NCBI RefSeq assembly: GCF_014842925.1
Contig: NZ_JACYXJ010000007.1
Span: 372,001 to 436,000 of the forward strand
DNA: 64,000 nucleotides
Reading direction: 5' to 3'
From: Roseibium polysiphoniae
GTDB lineage: Bacteria; Pseudomonadota; Alphaproteobacteria; Rhizobiales; Stappiaceae
Shown in pieces: positions 47,481 to 57,414 of the stretch. Position 1 is the first letter of the stretch. Every line of letters starts with the position of its first letter. Below the pieces are notes generated by a model that was not told the origin of the DNA, did no database searches, and saw nothing but the letters and a program-made list of their open reading frames with translations. The position numbers were made by a program, and so were the translations under genes.

Positions 47481-47651
47481 CTTGGGATCCCACGAGCGTC
47501 GAAGCGCTGTCAGAGCGCCGCCACGCAGTTCTTATCGGTTTTCTACGATGGGATATTACTGCATACCACCGTAGTTTGGAACTCTTAAAATGTAGATGGC
47601 GTCGCCTGGCGTGAATTCAAGGCTTGGCGGCAAGTCCCTTCGCACCCGACC

Positions 47652-48146
47652 TTAGGCCAGAGCGGCGATTGAGTCATCGTCCAAGTTGCCCGGAACGATC
47701 GTGACCGGGATCGGGAAACTGCCTGCAGCCTTGCCGGCCATCGACGCCACAAGCGGCCCAGGCCCTTCCTTGCTCAACCCGGCAGCCAGGACGAGAATCG
47801 CAATATCGGCATCAGATTCGATCAGATCAACAATCGCTTCCGAGGTATTGCCTTCCTTCACAACTGTTTCAGGCTCGGCTCTTGCGACAGACCGGACCCG
47901 TTCAGCGGCCTTGGCCAGCGTCTGGTCGGCTTTTTCCATCGCCTCCGCCCGCATGATGTCCTCGACGCCGAGCCAATGCTGAAAGTCTCCGGGCGCCACA
48001 ACGAACAAAAGCGTTACAACTCCGCTGGTCCGCGCGGCTCGCTTGGCTGCATAGACGATAGCGCGATCGCACTCCGGTGTGTCATCGACCACGACCAGAA
48101 ACTTTCTGCGATGGCCCTCTTCATTGCTTTTTCTGATTGCTACCAT
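47652..48146 (-). CDS. Universal stress protein (UspA family)
   Basis: 164 residues. A Rossmann-like fold with FLVVVDDTPECDRAIVYAAKRAARTSG at the N terminus (in two segments) and a C-terminal MAGKAAGSFPIPVTIVPG. The canonical ATP-binding G-x2-G-x9-G(S/T) is incomplete, so it may be of the non-ATP-binding UspA type. It lies between nfuA and hslU on the same strand, with no visible terminator between hslU and itself (107 bases), so it may be co-transcribed with heat-shock genes. Confidence 0.88.
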   Translation of the reverse strand: MVAIRKSNEEGHRRKFLVVVDDTPECDRAIVYAAKRAARTSGVVTLLFVVAPGDFQHWLGVEDIMRAEAMEKADQTLAKAAERVRSVARAEPETVVKEGNTSEAIVDLIESDADIAILVLAAGLSKEGPGPLVASMAGKAAGSFPIPVTIVPGNLDDDSIAALA

Positions 48147-48253
48147 GGGTGCATGCTGCCATCGGCTACGCCATTCCGCAAGCGGAAGGCTTTGTCAGGT
48201 CCAGCGGCAGAGCAGCGCATGTTCAACTGAGCTCCTCCACCACCGAAAACACG

Positions 48254-49558
48254 TCAGAGGATGAACTTCGACAGGTCGACGTTCTTGGCCAGCTCACCAA
48301 TGTTCTCGCGCACGTAATCCGCAGTGATCTCGATGGTCTCGCCGGGACGATCAGGCGCGGTGAAGGACACATCGTCCAGTATCCGCTCCATCACCGTCTG
48401 CAGTCGCCGCGCACCGATGTTCTCAACCGAAGCATTGAGATCGACCGCAACCGAGGCGATCTCGTCAATCGCATCTTCGGAAAACGCCAGGTCGACGTCC
48501 TCGGTCTTCATCAAGGCAATGTACTGCTTGATAAGGCTCGCCTCGGGCTCGGTGAGGATGGCGCGGAAATCGTCGCGGGTCAGGGGACGCAACTCGACGC
48601 GGATCGGAAGACGCCCCTGCAACTCCGGCAACAGATCCGACGGCTTGGCCACGTGGAATGCGCCAGAAGCGATGAAGAGAATATGGTCGGTCTTGACCGG
48701 GCCGTGTTTGGTCGACACGACCGTGCCTTCGATCAGCGGCAGAAGATCCCGCTGCACACCTTCGCGGGAGACATCGCCGCCACTTCGGCCTTCCCGGGCG
48801 CAGATCTTGTCGATTTCATCCAGAAAGACGATCCCGGAGTTCTCGACGAGGGAAATGGCCTCCAGGACGATCTTGTCCTCATCCAGAAGCTTGTCGGATT
48901 CTTCGTTGATCAGGAGTTCATAGGACTCGCTCACCGTGGTGCGCTTCGTCTTGGTCTGCCCACCGAAGGCCTTGCCGAGCAAATCGCCGACATTCATCAC
49001 GCCGACGCTCGCCCCTGGCATGCCGGGCATGTCGAAGCTTGGCATCTGCGCCTGGGCGCGCACCTCAACCTCGATTTCCTTCTCGTCCATCTCGCCTTCG
49101 CGCAGCTTCTTGCGAAAGCTGTCCCTTGTCGCAGGGCTGGCGTTCTTGCCGACCAACGCGTCAAGAACCCGGTCTTCTGCCAGGACATGCGCCTTTGCTT
49201 TCACGGCTTCGCGTTTGGCGTCGCGGACCAGACCTATGCCTGCTTCGACAAGATCGCGAATGATCTGTTCGACGTCACGGCCGACATAGCCGACTTCCGT
49301 GAACTTGGTGGCCTCGACCTTTGCAAAGGGCGCATTGGCGAGTTTGGCGAGCCGGCGGGCAATCTCGGTCTTGCCGACCCCGGTCGGGCCGATCATGAGA
49401 ATGTTCTTCGGCAGAACTTCTTCGCGCATCTGGCCCTGAAGTTGCTGACGGCGCCAACGATTGCGCAGAGCGATTGCGACCGCGCGTTTGGCGTCTTTCT
49501 GACCGACAATGTAGCGGTCCAGTTCGGATACGATTTCGCGAGGCGAAAAGTCAGTCAT
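48254..49558 (-). CDS. hslU: ATP-dependent protease ATPase subunit HslU
   Basis: 434 residues from ATG 49558 ([20 protein letters not shown]). The AAA+ unfoldase docks on the HslV peptidase. Walker A is GPTGVGKTE near residue 62, the pore loop is [10 protein letters not shown], and Walker B is [10 protein letters not shown]. The inserted I-domain carries a Met/Gly-rich stretch. The C-terminal tail (VDLSKFIL) is the segment that activates HslV. It is 22 bases downstream of the DUF2157 gene. Confidence 0.97.
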   Translation of the reverse strand: MTDFSPREIVSELDRYIVGQKDAKRAVAIALRNRWRRQQLQGQMREEVLPKNILMIGPTGVGKTEIARRLAKLANAPFAKVEATKFTEVGYVGRDVEQIIRDLVEAGIGLVRDAKREAVKAKAHVLAEDRVLDALVGKNASPATRDSFRKKLREGEMDEKEIEVEVRAQAQMPSFDMPGMPGASVGVMNVGDLLGKAFGGQTKTKRTTVSESYELLINEESDKLLDEDKIVLEAISLVENSGIVFLDEIDKICAREGRSGGDVSREGVQRDLLPLIEGTVVSTKHGPVKTDHILFIASGAFHVAKPSDLLPELQGRLPIRVELRPLTRDDFRAILTEPEASLIKQYIALMKTEDVDLAFSEDAIDEIASVAVDLNASVENIGARRLQTVMERILDDVSFTAPDRPGETIEITADYVRENIGELAKNVDLSKFIL

Positions 49559-49580
49559 GTCTTTTCTTTCACACAAAGGG

Positions 49581-50699
49581 TCAGTCTATGGCGGGAACGA
49601 AGCTCATCACCGCCGTATCGGAGAGCGGCTTGACGACCAGCCGGCGGACGGCCCGCCAGGCTGAGCCGAGAAGCAGAATGAAACAACCAAGCAGCACGAG
49701 GGTCATGGCCAGCGTAATGTCTTCCGAGACCTCGGCTTTGGTCATGAGCGTTGCGATGGCAAATCCAAAGTAGCCCAGGCCCGATACGAGGAGCGCACGC
49801 CGGTCCACCAGGATCGCAACGAACGCAAGGCCCAGGAAAAGTCCGATCACGATGAGAGCATAGAAGGTGCTTTGGGCCTCGCCCTCTCCCATCACCAGCA
49901 TCAAGGCCGAATGAACGATCAAGGGCGCCGCCATCAAATGCAGCCAGAAAGCCTTGTCGCTGTTGACGGTCACACGCTCAATATCACGGCTGTCGAACAT
50001 CATCGCGAGTGCAAAACAGACGAGACCTGCCACCAGAGTGAACCAGGTCACATGATCGACGACAAAACCCGGAACAACACTTTCGATCAACACCGCAACG
50101 AGCAACAACACGCCTCCAGCGATGCCGGTCACACCAACAGGCACCTTGAACCGCAGATAGTGCAGAACCGCCCCCGCGATGGCGATCAGCGTCGGCAAAA
50201 TCAGGAGATAGGCGCCATCCAGATCGACCGGTTCTCCAGCGCGGGCACCTTCAAAAACACTGATGCTGTCTCCACCGGCGATCAAGCCGATGCAGGTCAT
50301 GAGGAACAGTGGTGTGAACGCCAGACTAAGAAGAAACGACGGCAGTGCGAGCCGCATGCGACGCGCGAAGATTTCTGAAAGGATCCAGACCGAACCCGCA
50401 GCGATCCCAGCAATCACTCCCATCGAACCAAGATCCTGCAGCCCATATGTCAGGCCAAACAGGAAGATCACGATGCCGATCGCGATGAAGACATCGTGGA
50501 AGCCGCGCACAAAGCGGACTTCTTCCGCGTCGACACGCGATATGGGCGCATCACTGTCTTCCAGGCGCTCCTGTCGGACCCAGAACTCGGCCAGACGATC
50601 AGCCTGTTCCTTTGAGAGGATCCCTCTGGCGACGGCCGCGTCCAGTCTTTTGCCCGAGAGACCCACAGTGGCGTCAGCCTGCTCGCCCAGCATGCTCAC
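49581..50699 (-). CDS. DUF2157-type membrane protein inside the hslVU operon
   Basis: 372 residues. The start GTG (50699) overlaps the hslV stop as GTGA; an ATG two codons later is the alternative. A short soluble N-terminal domain ([19 protein letters not shown]) resembles DUF2157, and about ten hydrophobic segments follow from residue 68. No transporter or enzyme motif is visible. hslV and hslU are adjacent in most bacteria, so this gene sits inside a normally contiguous pair and should be expressed with them from the heat-shock promoter. A role in membrane stress is possible but unproven. Confidence 0.85.
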   Translation of the reverse strand: MSMLGEQADATVGLSGKRLDAAVARGILSKEQADRLAEFWVRQERLEDSDAPISRVDAEEVRFVRGFHDVFIAIGIVIFLFGLTYGLQDLGSMGVIAGIAAGSVWILSEIFARRMRLALPSFLLSLAFTPLFLMTCIGLIAGGDSISVFEGARAGEPVDLDGAYLLILPTLIAIAGAVLHYLRFKVPVGVTGIAGGVLLLVAVLIESVVPGFVVDHVTWFTLVAGLVCFALAMMFDSRDIERVTVNSDKAFWLHLMAAPLIVHSALMLVMGEGEAQSTFYALIVIGLFLGLAFVAILVDRRALLVSGLGYFGFAIATLMTKAEVSEDITLAMTLVLLGCFILLLGSAWRAVRRLVVKPLSDTAVMSFVPAID

Positions 50700-51256
50700 G
50701 TTTCGCTCTCCAGGCTTTCAACCAGGACATTGGAGTTGGTGTAGACACAGATATCAGCCGCAATGGCCATGGCCTTCCGGGCAACGGTTTCGGCGTCATG
50801 TTCCGTGTCGACCAGTGCACGACCGGCCGCAAGCGCATAGTTTCCGCCCGAACCGATGCCCATGACGCCGCCTTCCGGCTCCAGCACATCTCCGGTTCCA
50901 GTCAGCACCAGCGACACTTGCTTGTCCGCGACCAGCATCATGGCCTCGAGCTTGCGCAGATAGCGGTCTGTTCTCCAGTCCTTCGCGAGCTCGACACAGG
51001 CGCGCATCAACTGACCGGGATATTGCTCGAGCTTTGATTCAAGACGTTCGAACAAGGTGAACGCATCGGCGGTGGCCCCGGCAAATCCGGCGATGACCTC
51101 GCCCTTGGACAAGGGACGCACCTTACGGGCCGTGTTCTTGATCACGGTCTGACCGAGGGAGACCTGACCGTCGCCGGCGATGACAACCTTGCCACCCTTG
51201 CGTACCATCAAGATCGTGGTTCCGTGCCAGATTGCCGGTTCGCGGGTCTCGCTCAT
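50696..51256 (-). CDS. hslV: ATP-dependent protease peptidase subunit HslV
   Basis: 186 residues. The proteasome-beta-like peptidase forms a dodecamer with HslU caps. The catalytic Thr13 follows the processing site HG in IWHGTTIL, so the first 12 residues should be removed. Other conserved blocks: [37 protein letters not shown] and [14 protein letters not shown]. It is first in hslV-DUF2157-hslU and preceded by a sigma-32-like promoter. Confidence 0.97.
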   Translation of the reverse strand: MSETREPAIWHGTTILMVRKGGKVVIAGDGQVSLGQTVIKNTARKVRPLSKGEVIAGFAGATADAFTLFERLESKLEQYPGQLMRACVELAKDWRTDRYLRKLEAMMLVADKQVSLVLTGTGDVLEPEGGVMGIGSGGNYALAAGRALVDTEHDAETVARKAMAIAADICVYTNSNVLVESLESET

Positions 51257-51321
51257 AAATGCCTCTCAGTGGTGTCGTGATGAACTGGCAGCGCCAAAAC
51301 AGGCCGCCATCCTTGTGCCCT

Positions 51322-51350
51322 ATGTAAGCCGCCGCAGGCTGAATTCCAAG
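51322..51350 (-). promoter_or_regulatory. RpoH (sigma-32)-type promoter of hslV
   Basis: The minus strand reads CTTG (51350-51347), 18 bases, then CTTACAT (51328-51322), matching the alphaproteobacterial sigma-32 pattern CTTG-N17/18-CYTATNT. The spacing is the same as in the dnaK promoter of this window. It lies 66 bases before the hslV start. Confidence 0.7.
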
Positions 51351-51374
51351 CGCAGCTGCTGTCTTGTCAAACGC

Positions 51375-51965
51375 CTATCGCCCCATTGATTGAAGACGGC
51401 TCTGGTGGTTAAGCGCCTGAACAACGCCGCTCAGGATATTCGCAGACCTTTCGTCCGCCAGGTCGCCCTTGGCCGTGAAGGCGTTTGCCGCGGAAGACAC
51501 GGTGATCATCTGGGGCAACACGGTTGCGCCCAGTCCGACCTCGAGAATTGTCCGCATCCCGATCAAGCCGCGCATGCCGCCGAAACCACCGGGCGACGCA
51601 GCGCCAAGCGCAAAGACCCGGTTCTTGAACGCCGCAGAAGGCGGCTCGCCCGGACCAGAGAGCCGGCTGATCCAATCAATTGCGTTCTTGAGAATGGGCG
51701 TGACGCCGGCATTGTATTCGGGACAGGCGATGAAGACGCCATCCTGTCGGCAAAACAGCTCCTTGAGCGTTTGAGCATTCTGCGGAACGCCCCGATTGGT
51801 TTCCAGATCGCCGTCGTAAAGCGGCAGCGGATAGTCGGCCAGCGAGATACGGGTGACTTCGGCATCAGCCAGCGCCAGCTGCTTGGTCACCAGTGCCGCC
51901 AGTTTGGTGTTGAAAGATCCTGATCGCGTCGAGCCGGAAAAAACCAGAATTCGATTTTGCTGCAT
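51375..51965 (-). CDS. NADPH-dependent FMN reductase-family protein
   Basis: 196 residues from ATG 51965 (MQQNRILVFSGSTRSGS), with GGGAG six bases upstream. Flavodoxin-like fold; the FMN phosphate-binding loop is SGSTRSGSFNTKLA near the N terminus, and the second FMN contact is ACPEYNAGVTPILKNAIDW. It probably reduces quinones, chromate or azo compounds with NAD(P)H as a protective reductase. It lies between hslV and the PACE gene on the same strand. Confidence 0.9.
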   Translation of the reverse strand: MQQNRILVFSGSTRSGSFNTKLAALVTKQLALADAEVTRISLADYPLPLYDGDLETNRGVPQNAQTLKELFCRQDGVFIACPEYNAGVTPILKNAIDWISRLSGPGEPPSAAFKNRVFALGAASPGGFGGMRGLIGMRTILEVGLGATVLPQMITVSSAANAFTAKGDLADERSANILSGVVQALNHQSRLQSMGR

Positions 51966-52007
51966 GTTCACTCCCATGGGGAAAAGAATTGGTTGAACAA
52001 GGCGATA

Positions 52008-52436
52008 TCAACCCGAGGGGCTACGGCCCTCAACAGGCACCAACTGATCGTAGGCCCAATTGAAGACAAAGGCATAGACCATGTAGAAAAACGTGAATGA
52101 GAGATCCACCATCAAGGCCTCGAGAAGCGTGATCTCAAGGTAGACCGCAATGATTGGCATCAAGACGACAAGCAAGCCCGCTTCGAAGCACACGGCGTGC
52201 ACAACACGGGTCAGGAGTCCCTTGTTCGTTTTGCCCGACCACTTCATGAGAACGCGGTCGAAGAGGCGATTGTAGAAATAGGTCCATCCGGACGCCACGG
52301 TGGCACAGATTATCCCGATGATCCCTATGTCAGCAAAAGGTTTGTCGAGCGCCCATGCGCCAATGGGCGTGACGATCAGCAGCCCTATGAGTTCGAAGCA
52401 GATTGCGTGCCGTATCTGATCTGATGTCGTACGCAC
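52008..52436 (-). CDS. PACE-family efflux protein (double BTP domain)
   Basis: 142 residues, four membrane spans in two BTP repeats: RHAICFELIGLLIVTPIGAW (9-28) and the parallel RVVHAVCFEAGLLVVLMPII. The PACE family prototype AceI exports chlorhexidine, and a conserved Glu15 is essential there; Glu15 is present here at the same number. The native substrate may be short-chain diamines or similar compounds. It lies 42 bases from the flavin reductase, so both may answer the same chemical stress. Confidence 0.9.
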   Translation of the reverse strand: MRTTSDQIRHAICFELIGLLIVTPIGAWALDKPFADIGIIGIICATVASGWTYFYNRLFDRVLMKWSGKTNKGLLTRVVHAVCFEAGLLVVLMPIIAVYLEITLLEALMVDLSFTFFYMVYAFVFNWAYDQLVPVEGRSPSG

Positions 52437-52529
52437 TTGATTTCCCCAAATCGTGAGCCGGGTCGTCCCAGCGGAAGTTCCAAGATTGGGGAGGCCGTCC
52501 TCTTATCCGATCCGTTTGACGCTGTCAGG

Positions 52530-53180
52530 TCAGTGCACCCGTCGGTAGACCCAGACGCGTGCTGGTGGCAGGTTTTTCCAGATCCATTCGGATTTGGTCA
52601 AGGAGAACATGCCCGCACGCGGTTTCACCGGCGGCACAAGCGCATAAGAGAACTGAACCAGCGGGGCACCCGGCTTCAAGAGCTTCAAGGCGTCTAGCAC
52701 AAAGCACTCACGCGCCTCTTCCGACCGCGAGAAAAGCGGCAGGCTCGACACGATGCCATCCAGCCCATCCTTCGCGAAATCCGATCCGTCGCCCTCCGAA
52801 AAGATCGTGCCCAAGGCGTATGCGTCGCCCTGGATGACGTTCAAGTCGGGAAACCGCTTCCTCAAAAGACGGTAGAAGTCATCGCTGTATTCGATCGAAA
52901 CGAGGTTTTGAGGCGGCACGCCACGGTCAAGAATCGCTTTGGTCACGACCCCTGTGCCGGGACCCAGCTCGACGAAATGCGCGCCAGGCTCGGGTGTGAT
53001 GAAGGAGGCCATTTTCTCGGCAAGAAGCGGGCCCGAAGGACTCACTGCGCCGGTCTTGAGCGGGCTTTCCACCCAGGTCCGCAAAAACCGAACCTCATCA
53101 AGCGCCTTGGTCTTCAGTTCCTTGACCTTACGCAGCTTGGAGAGAACGGCATCGCCATGGGTGCCGGGCAGATCCATCAT
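52530..53180 (-). CDS. SAM-dependent methyltransferase, phospholipid N-methyltransferase-like
   Basis: 216 residues from ATG 53180. AGGAGG lies ten bases upstream of this start, but only one base before the next in-frame ATG upstream (53189), so I prefer 53180. SAM motif I is VELGPGTGVVTKAIL; ISIEYSDDF-like VSIEYSDDFYRLLRKRFP gives the second motif; GLDGIVSSLPLF is motif IV. The sequence TGAVSPSGPLLAEKMA is typical of the PmtA/KsgA-like group that methylates phosphatidylethanolamine toward phosphatidylcholine. The substrate is inferred. It is transcribed with, and downstream of, dnaJ. Confidence 0.82.
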   Translation of the reverse strand: MMDLPGTHGDAVLSKLRKVKELKTKALDEVRFLRTWVESPLKTGAVSPSGPLLAEKMASFITPEPGAHFVELGPGTGVVTKAILDRGVPPQNLVSIEYSDDFYRLLRKRFPDLNVIQGDAYALGTIFSEGDGSDFAKDGLDGIVSSLPLFSRSEEARECFVLDALKLLKPGAPLVQFSYALVPPVKPRAGMFSLTKSEWIWKNLPPARVWVYRRVH

Positions 53181-53252
53181 TGAGTGCATTCCTCCTGCAA
53201 CGAATACCAATGTAGGTGCCGTTGCGAGATGATTTCAAGATGGATAGCTGGC

Positions 53253-54386
53253 TCAAGCACTCAGGTTGTCGATGAAGTCCTTGACTTTAGTGAAGAAACC
53301 GGCGGATTCTGGGTGATTTTCACCGGAGGATTCCTGCTCGAATTCTGCAAGAAGTTCGCGCTGGCGCTTGGTCAGATTGGTCGGGGTCTCGACAGTGACC
53401 TGCACATACATGTCGCCATGCTGAGTCGCCCGCATGATTGGCATGCCCTTTCCGCGCAGACGGAACTGCTTGCCCGTCTGGGTTCCTTCGGGAACCTTTA
53501 CGCGGCTGGTCGCACCATCAAGGGTCGGCACATCGAACTGACCGCCAAGCGTCGCTGTCGACATGGAAATCGGCACGCGGCAGTAAAGGTCCGCGCCATC
53601 ACGCTGAAAGATCTCGTGAGGCTTCAACGACAGGAAGATGTAGAGATCCCCTGCCGGGCCACCACGCAGGCCCGCTTCCCCCTCACCTGCGAGACGGATG
53701 CGTGTCCCGTCCTCGATACCGGCCGGGATGTTGACTGATAGCGTCCGCTCCTGGGTTGTCCGGCCAACGCCGCCACAGCTATCGCAAGGATCGGAAATGA
53801 CCTGGCCCTTGCCCTGACAGGTCGGGCAGGCGCGCTCGAGCGTAAAGAAGCCCTGTGCAGCGCGAACCCGACCAGCGCCACCGCAGGTGCGGCAGGTGGT
53901 CGGGCTGGTGCCAGGCTTCGCGCCGGACCCCGAACAGGCGTCGCAGGTCACGCTGGTCGGCACTTCGATTTCAACGGTCTTGCCGTTGAACGCGTCTTCC
54001 AGGGAAATATCGAGATTGTAACGAAGGTCGGCGCCGCGCTCACGGCCGCCGGAACGGCGCTGACCGCCCATTCCGAAGAACTCTTCGAATATGTCGGACA
54101 TGGTCGAGGAGAAGTCAGCACCATGCGGACCACCGCCGCCACCTCCGCCGAAACCGCCATTTTCAAAGGCGGCATGACCGAAGCGGTCGTAGGCTGCGCG
54201 CTTCTGCGGGTCTTTCAGCGTGTCGTAGGCTTCATTCGCTTCCTTGAAGCTGGCTTCTGCTTCAGCATCTCCCGGATTGCGATCCGGATGATACTTCATT
54301 GCCATCTTGCGGTAGGCACTCTTCAGCGTCTTTTCATCCGCTTCGACTGTCACGCCCAGAACTTCGTAGAAATCGCGTTTGGCCAT
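53253..54386 (-). CDS. dnaJ: Chaperone protein DnaJ
   Basis: 377 residues. The Hsp40 co-chaperone stimulates DnaK ATPase. J domain with HPD in [15 protein letters not shown] (residues about 30-44), then a Gly/Phe-rich linker ([16 protein letters not shown]). Four CxxCxGxG zinc repeats follow ([32 protein letters not shown]), then the C-terminal substrate-binding domains. It is 230 bases downstream of dnaK, with a strong hairpin in between. Confidence 0.98.
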   Translation of the reverse strand: MAKRDFYEVLGVTVEADEKTLKSAYRKMAMKYHPDRNPGDAEAEASFKEANEAYDTLKDPQKRAAYDRFGHAAFENGGFGGGGGGGPHGADFSSTMSDIFEEFFGMGGQRRSGGRERGADLRYNLDISLEDAFNGKTVEIEVPTSVTCDACSGSGAKPGTSPTTCRTCGGAGRVRAAQGFFTLERACPTCQGKGQVISDPCDSCGGVGRTTQERTLSVNIPAGIEDGTRIRLAGEGEAGLRGGPAGDLYIFLSLKPHEIFQRDGADLYCRVPISMSTATLGGQFDVPTLDGATSRVKVPEGTQTGKQFRLRGKGMPIMRATQHGDMYVQVTVETPTNLTKRQRELLAEFEQESSGENHPESAGFFTKVKDFIDNLSA

Positions 54387-54575
54387 TCGTGGTCACTCGT
54401 TTCTTTTGGCCGACGGCGCTTGGTTCATTGACCAGACGCCTCGCTTAAGGCCTTTTGCCGACGATGCCTTCTCTCCGCAACATTCAGCCAAATGTGGACG
54501 GGTCACAGTTCGTGTCCAGTTCCAGAAATGCTCTGACATCTTCAGGAGTGCGGCAGAAGCCTGTCGGCTTGATGA

Positions 54576-54606
54576 CAGCGGCCCGCGGAATTTCCGCAGG
54601 CCGCTG
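54576..54606 (-). promoter_or_regulatory. Long hairpin between dnaK and dnaJ
   Basis: CAGCGGCC / GGCCGCTG with an inner GCGGAA / TTCCGC arm, nearly perfect over about 15 pairs, 10 bases after the dnaK stop (minus). There is no following T-run. It probably stabilises the dnaK message or partially attenuates dnaJ. Confidence 0.6.
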
Positions 54607-54616
54607 ATTACGTCGG

Positions 54617-56542
54617 TCAGGCAGACTTCTTGTCGTCGTCCTTGACTTCTTCGAAGTCTGCATCGACGACATCATCGTCAGCGGCAGCGGCTTCTTCACC
54701 TTCGGCACCCTCTTCGCCTGCAGCTTCCGCTTCAGCCTGGGACGCCTGGTAGATGGCTTCGCCGAGCTTCATGGAAGCTTCCGCGAGCGCCTGGGTCTTG
54801 GCCTGGATGCCTTCCAGGTCTTCGCCTTCAAGAGCCGTTTTCAGATCTTCAAGAGCAGCCTCGATGGCAGCCTTGTCTTCTTCGCTGACCTTGTCACCGT
54901 GATCCTTGACGGATTTCTCGGTGGAGTGAACAAGTGCTTCGCCCTGGTTTCTGGCTTCCACCAGTTCCTTGCGCTTCTTGTCCTCGTCCGCGTGGGATTC
55001 GGCGTCCTTGATCATCTGATCAATATCGGCGTCGGAAAGACCACCAGATGCCTGGATGCGGATCTGCTGTTCCTTACCGGTGCCCTTGTCCTTCGCGGAG
55101 ACATTCACGATGCCGTTGGCATCAATGTCGAAGGTCACTTCGATCTGCGGAACACCGCGCGGTGCCGGCGGCAGACCAACCAGGTCGAACTGGCCGAGAA
55201 CCTTGTTGTCGACAGCCATTTCACGCTCGCCCTGGAAGACGCGGATGGTCACAGCCGTCTGATTGTCTTCAGCGGTGGAGAACACCTGGCTCTTCTTCGT
55301 CGGGATCGTCGTGTTGCGGTCGATCAGACGAGTGAAGACACCACCAAGGGTCTCGATGCCGAGTGACAGCGGGGTCACATCGAGAAGCAGAACATCCTTG
55401 ACGTCGCCCTGCAGAACGCCGGCCTGAATGGCGGCACCCATGGCAACAACTTCATCCGGGTTAACACCCTTGTGAGGCTCTTTGCCGAAGAAGGTCTTCA
55501 CGGTTTCCTGGATCTTGGGCATGCGGGTCATGCCGCCAACCAGAACCACTTCATCGATCTGACCGGCGACGAGGCCTGCGTCCTTAAGAGCTGCCTTCAT
55601 AGGCTCGATCGTGCGCTTGACGAGATCGTCAACGAGCGATTCGAACTTGGCGCGGGTGAGCTTCAAGGTCAGGTGCTTGGGACCAGACGCATCCGCCGTG
55701 ATGAACGGCAGGTTGATTTCGGTCTGGGCAGAAGACGACAGTTCGATCTTGGCCTTTTCAGCACCTTCCTTGAGGCGCTGGAGTGCCAGCTTGTCGTTCT
55801 TCAGATCAATGCCCTGTTCCTTCTTGAACTCGGAAGCAAGGTAGTCGACCAGAACCATGTCGAAGTCTTCACCACCGAGGAACGTGTCACCGTTGGTGGA
55901 CTTCACTTCAAAGACGCCGTCGCCGATTTCAAGAACCGACACGTCGAAGGTACCGCCGCCAAGGTCATAGACAGCGATGGTCTTGCCGTCGTTCTTGTCT
56001 AGGCCATAAGCCAGGGCAGCCGCGGTCGGCTCGTTGATGATGCGCAGAACTTCAAGGCCGGCGATCTTGCCTGCATCCTTGGTTGCCTGACGCTGTGCAT
56101 CGTTGAAGTATGCGGGAACGGTAATAACCGCCTGGGTCACAGTCTCGCCGAGATAACTCTCTGCGGTTTCCTTCATCTTCTGAAGAATGAAGGCAGACAC
56201 CTGAGACGGGGAATACTTGTCGCCGTTGGCTTCAACCCAAGCATCGCCGTTGTCGCCCTTGACGATCTCGAACGGAACGAGCTTCTTGTCCTTGGCGACG
56301 GTCGGGTCGTCGAACCGGCGGCCGATCAGACGCTTGACGGCGAAAAGAGTATTGGTCGGGTTGGTGACAGCCTGACGCTTGGCAGGCTGGCCAACAAGGC
56401 GCTCACCATCATCAGAAAAAGCCACCATTGACGGCGTGGTGCGTGCACCTTCCGCATTTTCAATAACTTTGGGATCTTTACCGTCCATGACGGCGACGCA
56501 CGAGTTTGTCGTGCCGAGGTCGATACCGATGACCTTTGCCAT
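54617..56542 (-). CDS. dnaK: Chaperone protein DnaK
   Basis: 641 residues from ATG 56542 ([21 protein letters not shown]); the longer frame adds 27 residues of unlikely sequence. Hsp70 with the N-terminal ATPase ([40 protein letters not shown]), the hydrophobic linker DVLLLDVTP, the substrate domain and an alpha-helical lid ending in the acidic [15 protein letters not shown] tail. It folds and protects proteins with DnaJ and GrpE. It is preceded by a heat-shock promoter at 56659-56687. Confidence 0.98.
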   Translation of the reverse strand: MAKVIGIDLGTTNSCVAVMDGKDPKVIENAEGARTTPSMVAFSDDGERLVGQPAKRQAVTNPTNTLFAVKRLIGRRFDDPTVAKDKKLVPFEIVKGDNGDAWVEANGDKYSPSQVSAFILQKMKETAESYLGETVTQAVITVPAYFNDAQRQATKDAGKIAGLEVLRIINEPTAAALAYGLDKNDGKTIAVYDLGGGTFDVSVLEIGDGVFEVKSTNGDTFLGGEDFDMVLVDYLASEFKKEQGIDLKNDKLALQRLKEGAEKAKIELSSSAQTEINLPFITADASGPKHLTLKLTRAKFESLVDDLVKRTIEPMKAALKDAGLVAGQIDEVVLVGGMTRMPKIQETVKTFFGKEPHKGVNPDEVVAMGAAIQAGVLQGDVKDVLLLDVTPLSLGIETLGGVFTRLIDRNTTIPTKKSQVFSTAEDNQTAVTIRVFQGEREMAVDNKVLGQFDLVGLPPAPRGVPQIEVTFDIDANGIVNVSAKDKGTGKEQQIRIQASGGLSDADIDQMIKDAESHADEDKKRKELVEARNQGEALVHSTEKSVKDHGDKVSEEDKAAIEAALEDLKTALEGEDLEGIQAKTQALAEASMKLGEAIYQASQAEAEAAGEEGAEGEEAAAADDDVVDADFEEVKDDDKKSA

Positions 56543-56658
56543 ATTAGCCTCTCTTTCCAGCAAACCGGAATGACCCGTAACGGCATCCTTCCGGTTCCTC
56601 TTCACAAATATCCGGGACAGCACCCGGTCGTTGCACCTTGGCGCAACGCTCGAACGCT

Positions 56659-56687
56659 ATATAGGAGGATGAAACTGCCCCTGCAAG
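56659..56687 (-). promoter_or_regulatory. RpoH-type promoter of dnaK, with overlapping sigma-70 elements
   Basis: The minus strand has CTTG (56687-56684), 18 bases, then CCTATAT (56665-56659). The same segment reads TTGCAG-N17-TATATA, so housekeeping RNA polymerase could also use it. It lies about 117 bases before the dnaK start. Confidence 0.75.
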
Positions 56688-56790
56688 ACACCTGAAGCAA
56701 GGCATTTGCAGGCATGGCCTGTATTCTCGATAATTCTTCCAAGTTCGTTACCACCGCCACCGCATCACCCGGTTATCCAAGGTAAAGACC

Positions 56791-57414
56791 ATGACCAAAG
56801 GTCACCCGCCGCCCGCCGGCTTTCGTTTGCTGCCTGAGTATTTCGACCGTGAGGCCCAGGAAGCCCTGGTCGATGAGCTCAGGCTTGTTCTGGCGAAGGC
56901 GCCTTTGTTCCAGCCCAAAATGCCGAAAACCGGCAAGGCCTTCTCGGTTCGGATGAGCAATTGTGGCTCGCTTGGCTGGGTCGCAGACATCAACGGCTAT
57001 CGCTACCAGCCAACACATCCGACCACCGGCGAAAAATGGCCGGAGATGCCCTCAGCCCTTCGCAAGCTTTGGAAAGCTGTCGCCGCCGATGCGCCAGAAC
57101 CGGAGGCCTGCCTGATCAACTACTATGCGACCACTGCGAAAATGGGCCTGCACCAGGACAAGGATGAAGACATGTTCAGCTCGCCGGTTGTCTCGGTCTC
57201 ACTCGGCGATACAGCAACTTTCCGCATTGGCGGCACGACGCGAAAGGCCCCGACCAGCTCCATGCGGCTGACATCTGGCGATGTTGTAGTTCTCGGAGGA
57301 GAGTCGCGCCTTGCCTACCACGGCATCGACAGGGTCTTGCCCGGCAGCTCAACACTTTTAAAGAATGGTGGCCGGATCAATCTGACTTTGAGACGGGTGA
57401 CGCCGGATCAGTGA
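56791..57414 (+). CDS. alkB: Alpha-ketoglutarate-dependent DNA dealkylase AlkB
   Basis: 207 residues. The Fe(II)/2-oxoglutarate dioxygenase removes 1-methyladenine and 3-methylcytosine lesions from DNA and RNA. Iron ligands: HQDKDE (His and Asp) and YHGIDR (His); the 2-oxoglutarate Arg is in GGRINLTLRRV. CLINYYATTAKMGLHQDKDE is the central block. AAGG lies eight bases before the ATG. Its last seven bases overlap the end of the convergent minus-strand gene. Confidence 0.95.
   Translation: MTKGHPPPAGFRLLPEYFDREAQEALVDELRLVLAKAPLFQPKMPKTGKAFSVRMSNCGSLGWVADINGYRYQPTHPTTGEKWPEMPSALRKLWKAVAADAPEPEACLINYYATTAKMGLHQDKDEDMFSSPVVSVSLGDTATFRIGGTTRKAPTSSMRLTSGDVVVLGGESRLAYHGIDRVLPGSSTLLKNGGRINLTLRRVTPDQ

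Noticed and set aside
47481..47651. Irr- or RirA-type iron box before nfuA (TTTTAAGAGTTCCAAA region)
   Set aside because: The dyad is imperfect and does not match the iron-control consensus well enough.
48137..49633. 498-codon plus-strand frame opposite hslU
   Set aside because: Antisense shadow of hslU.
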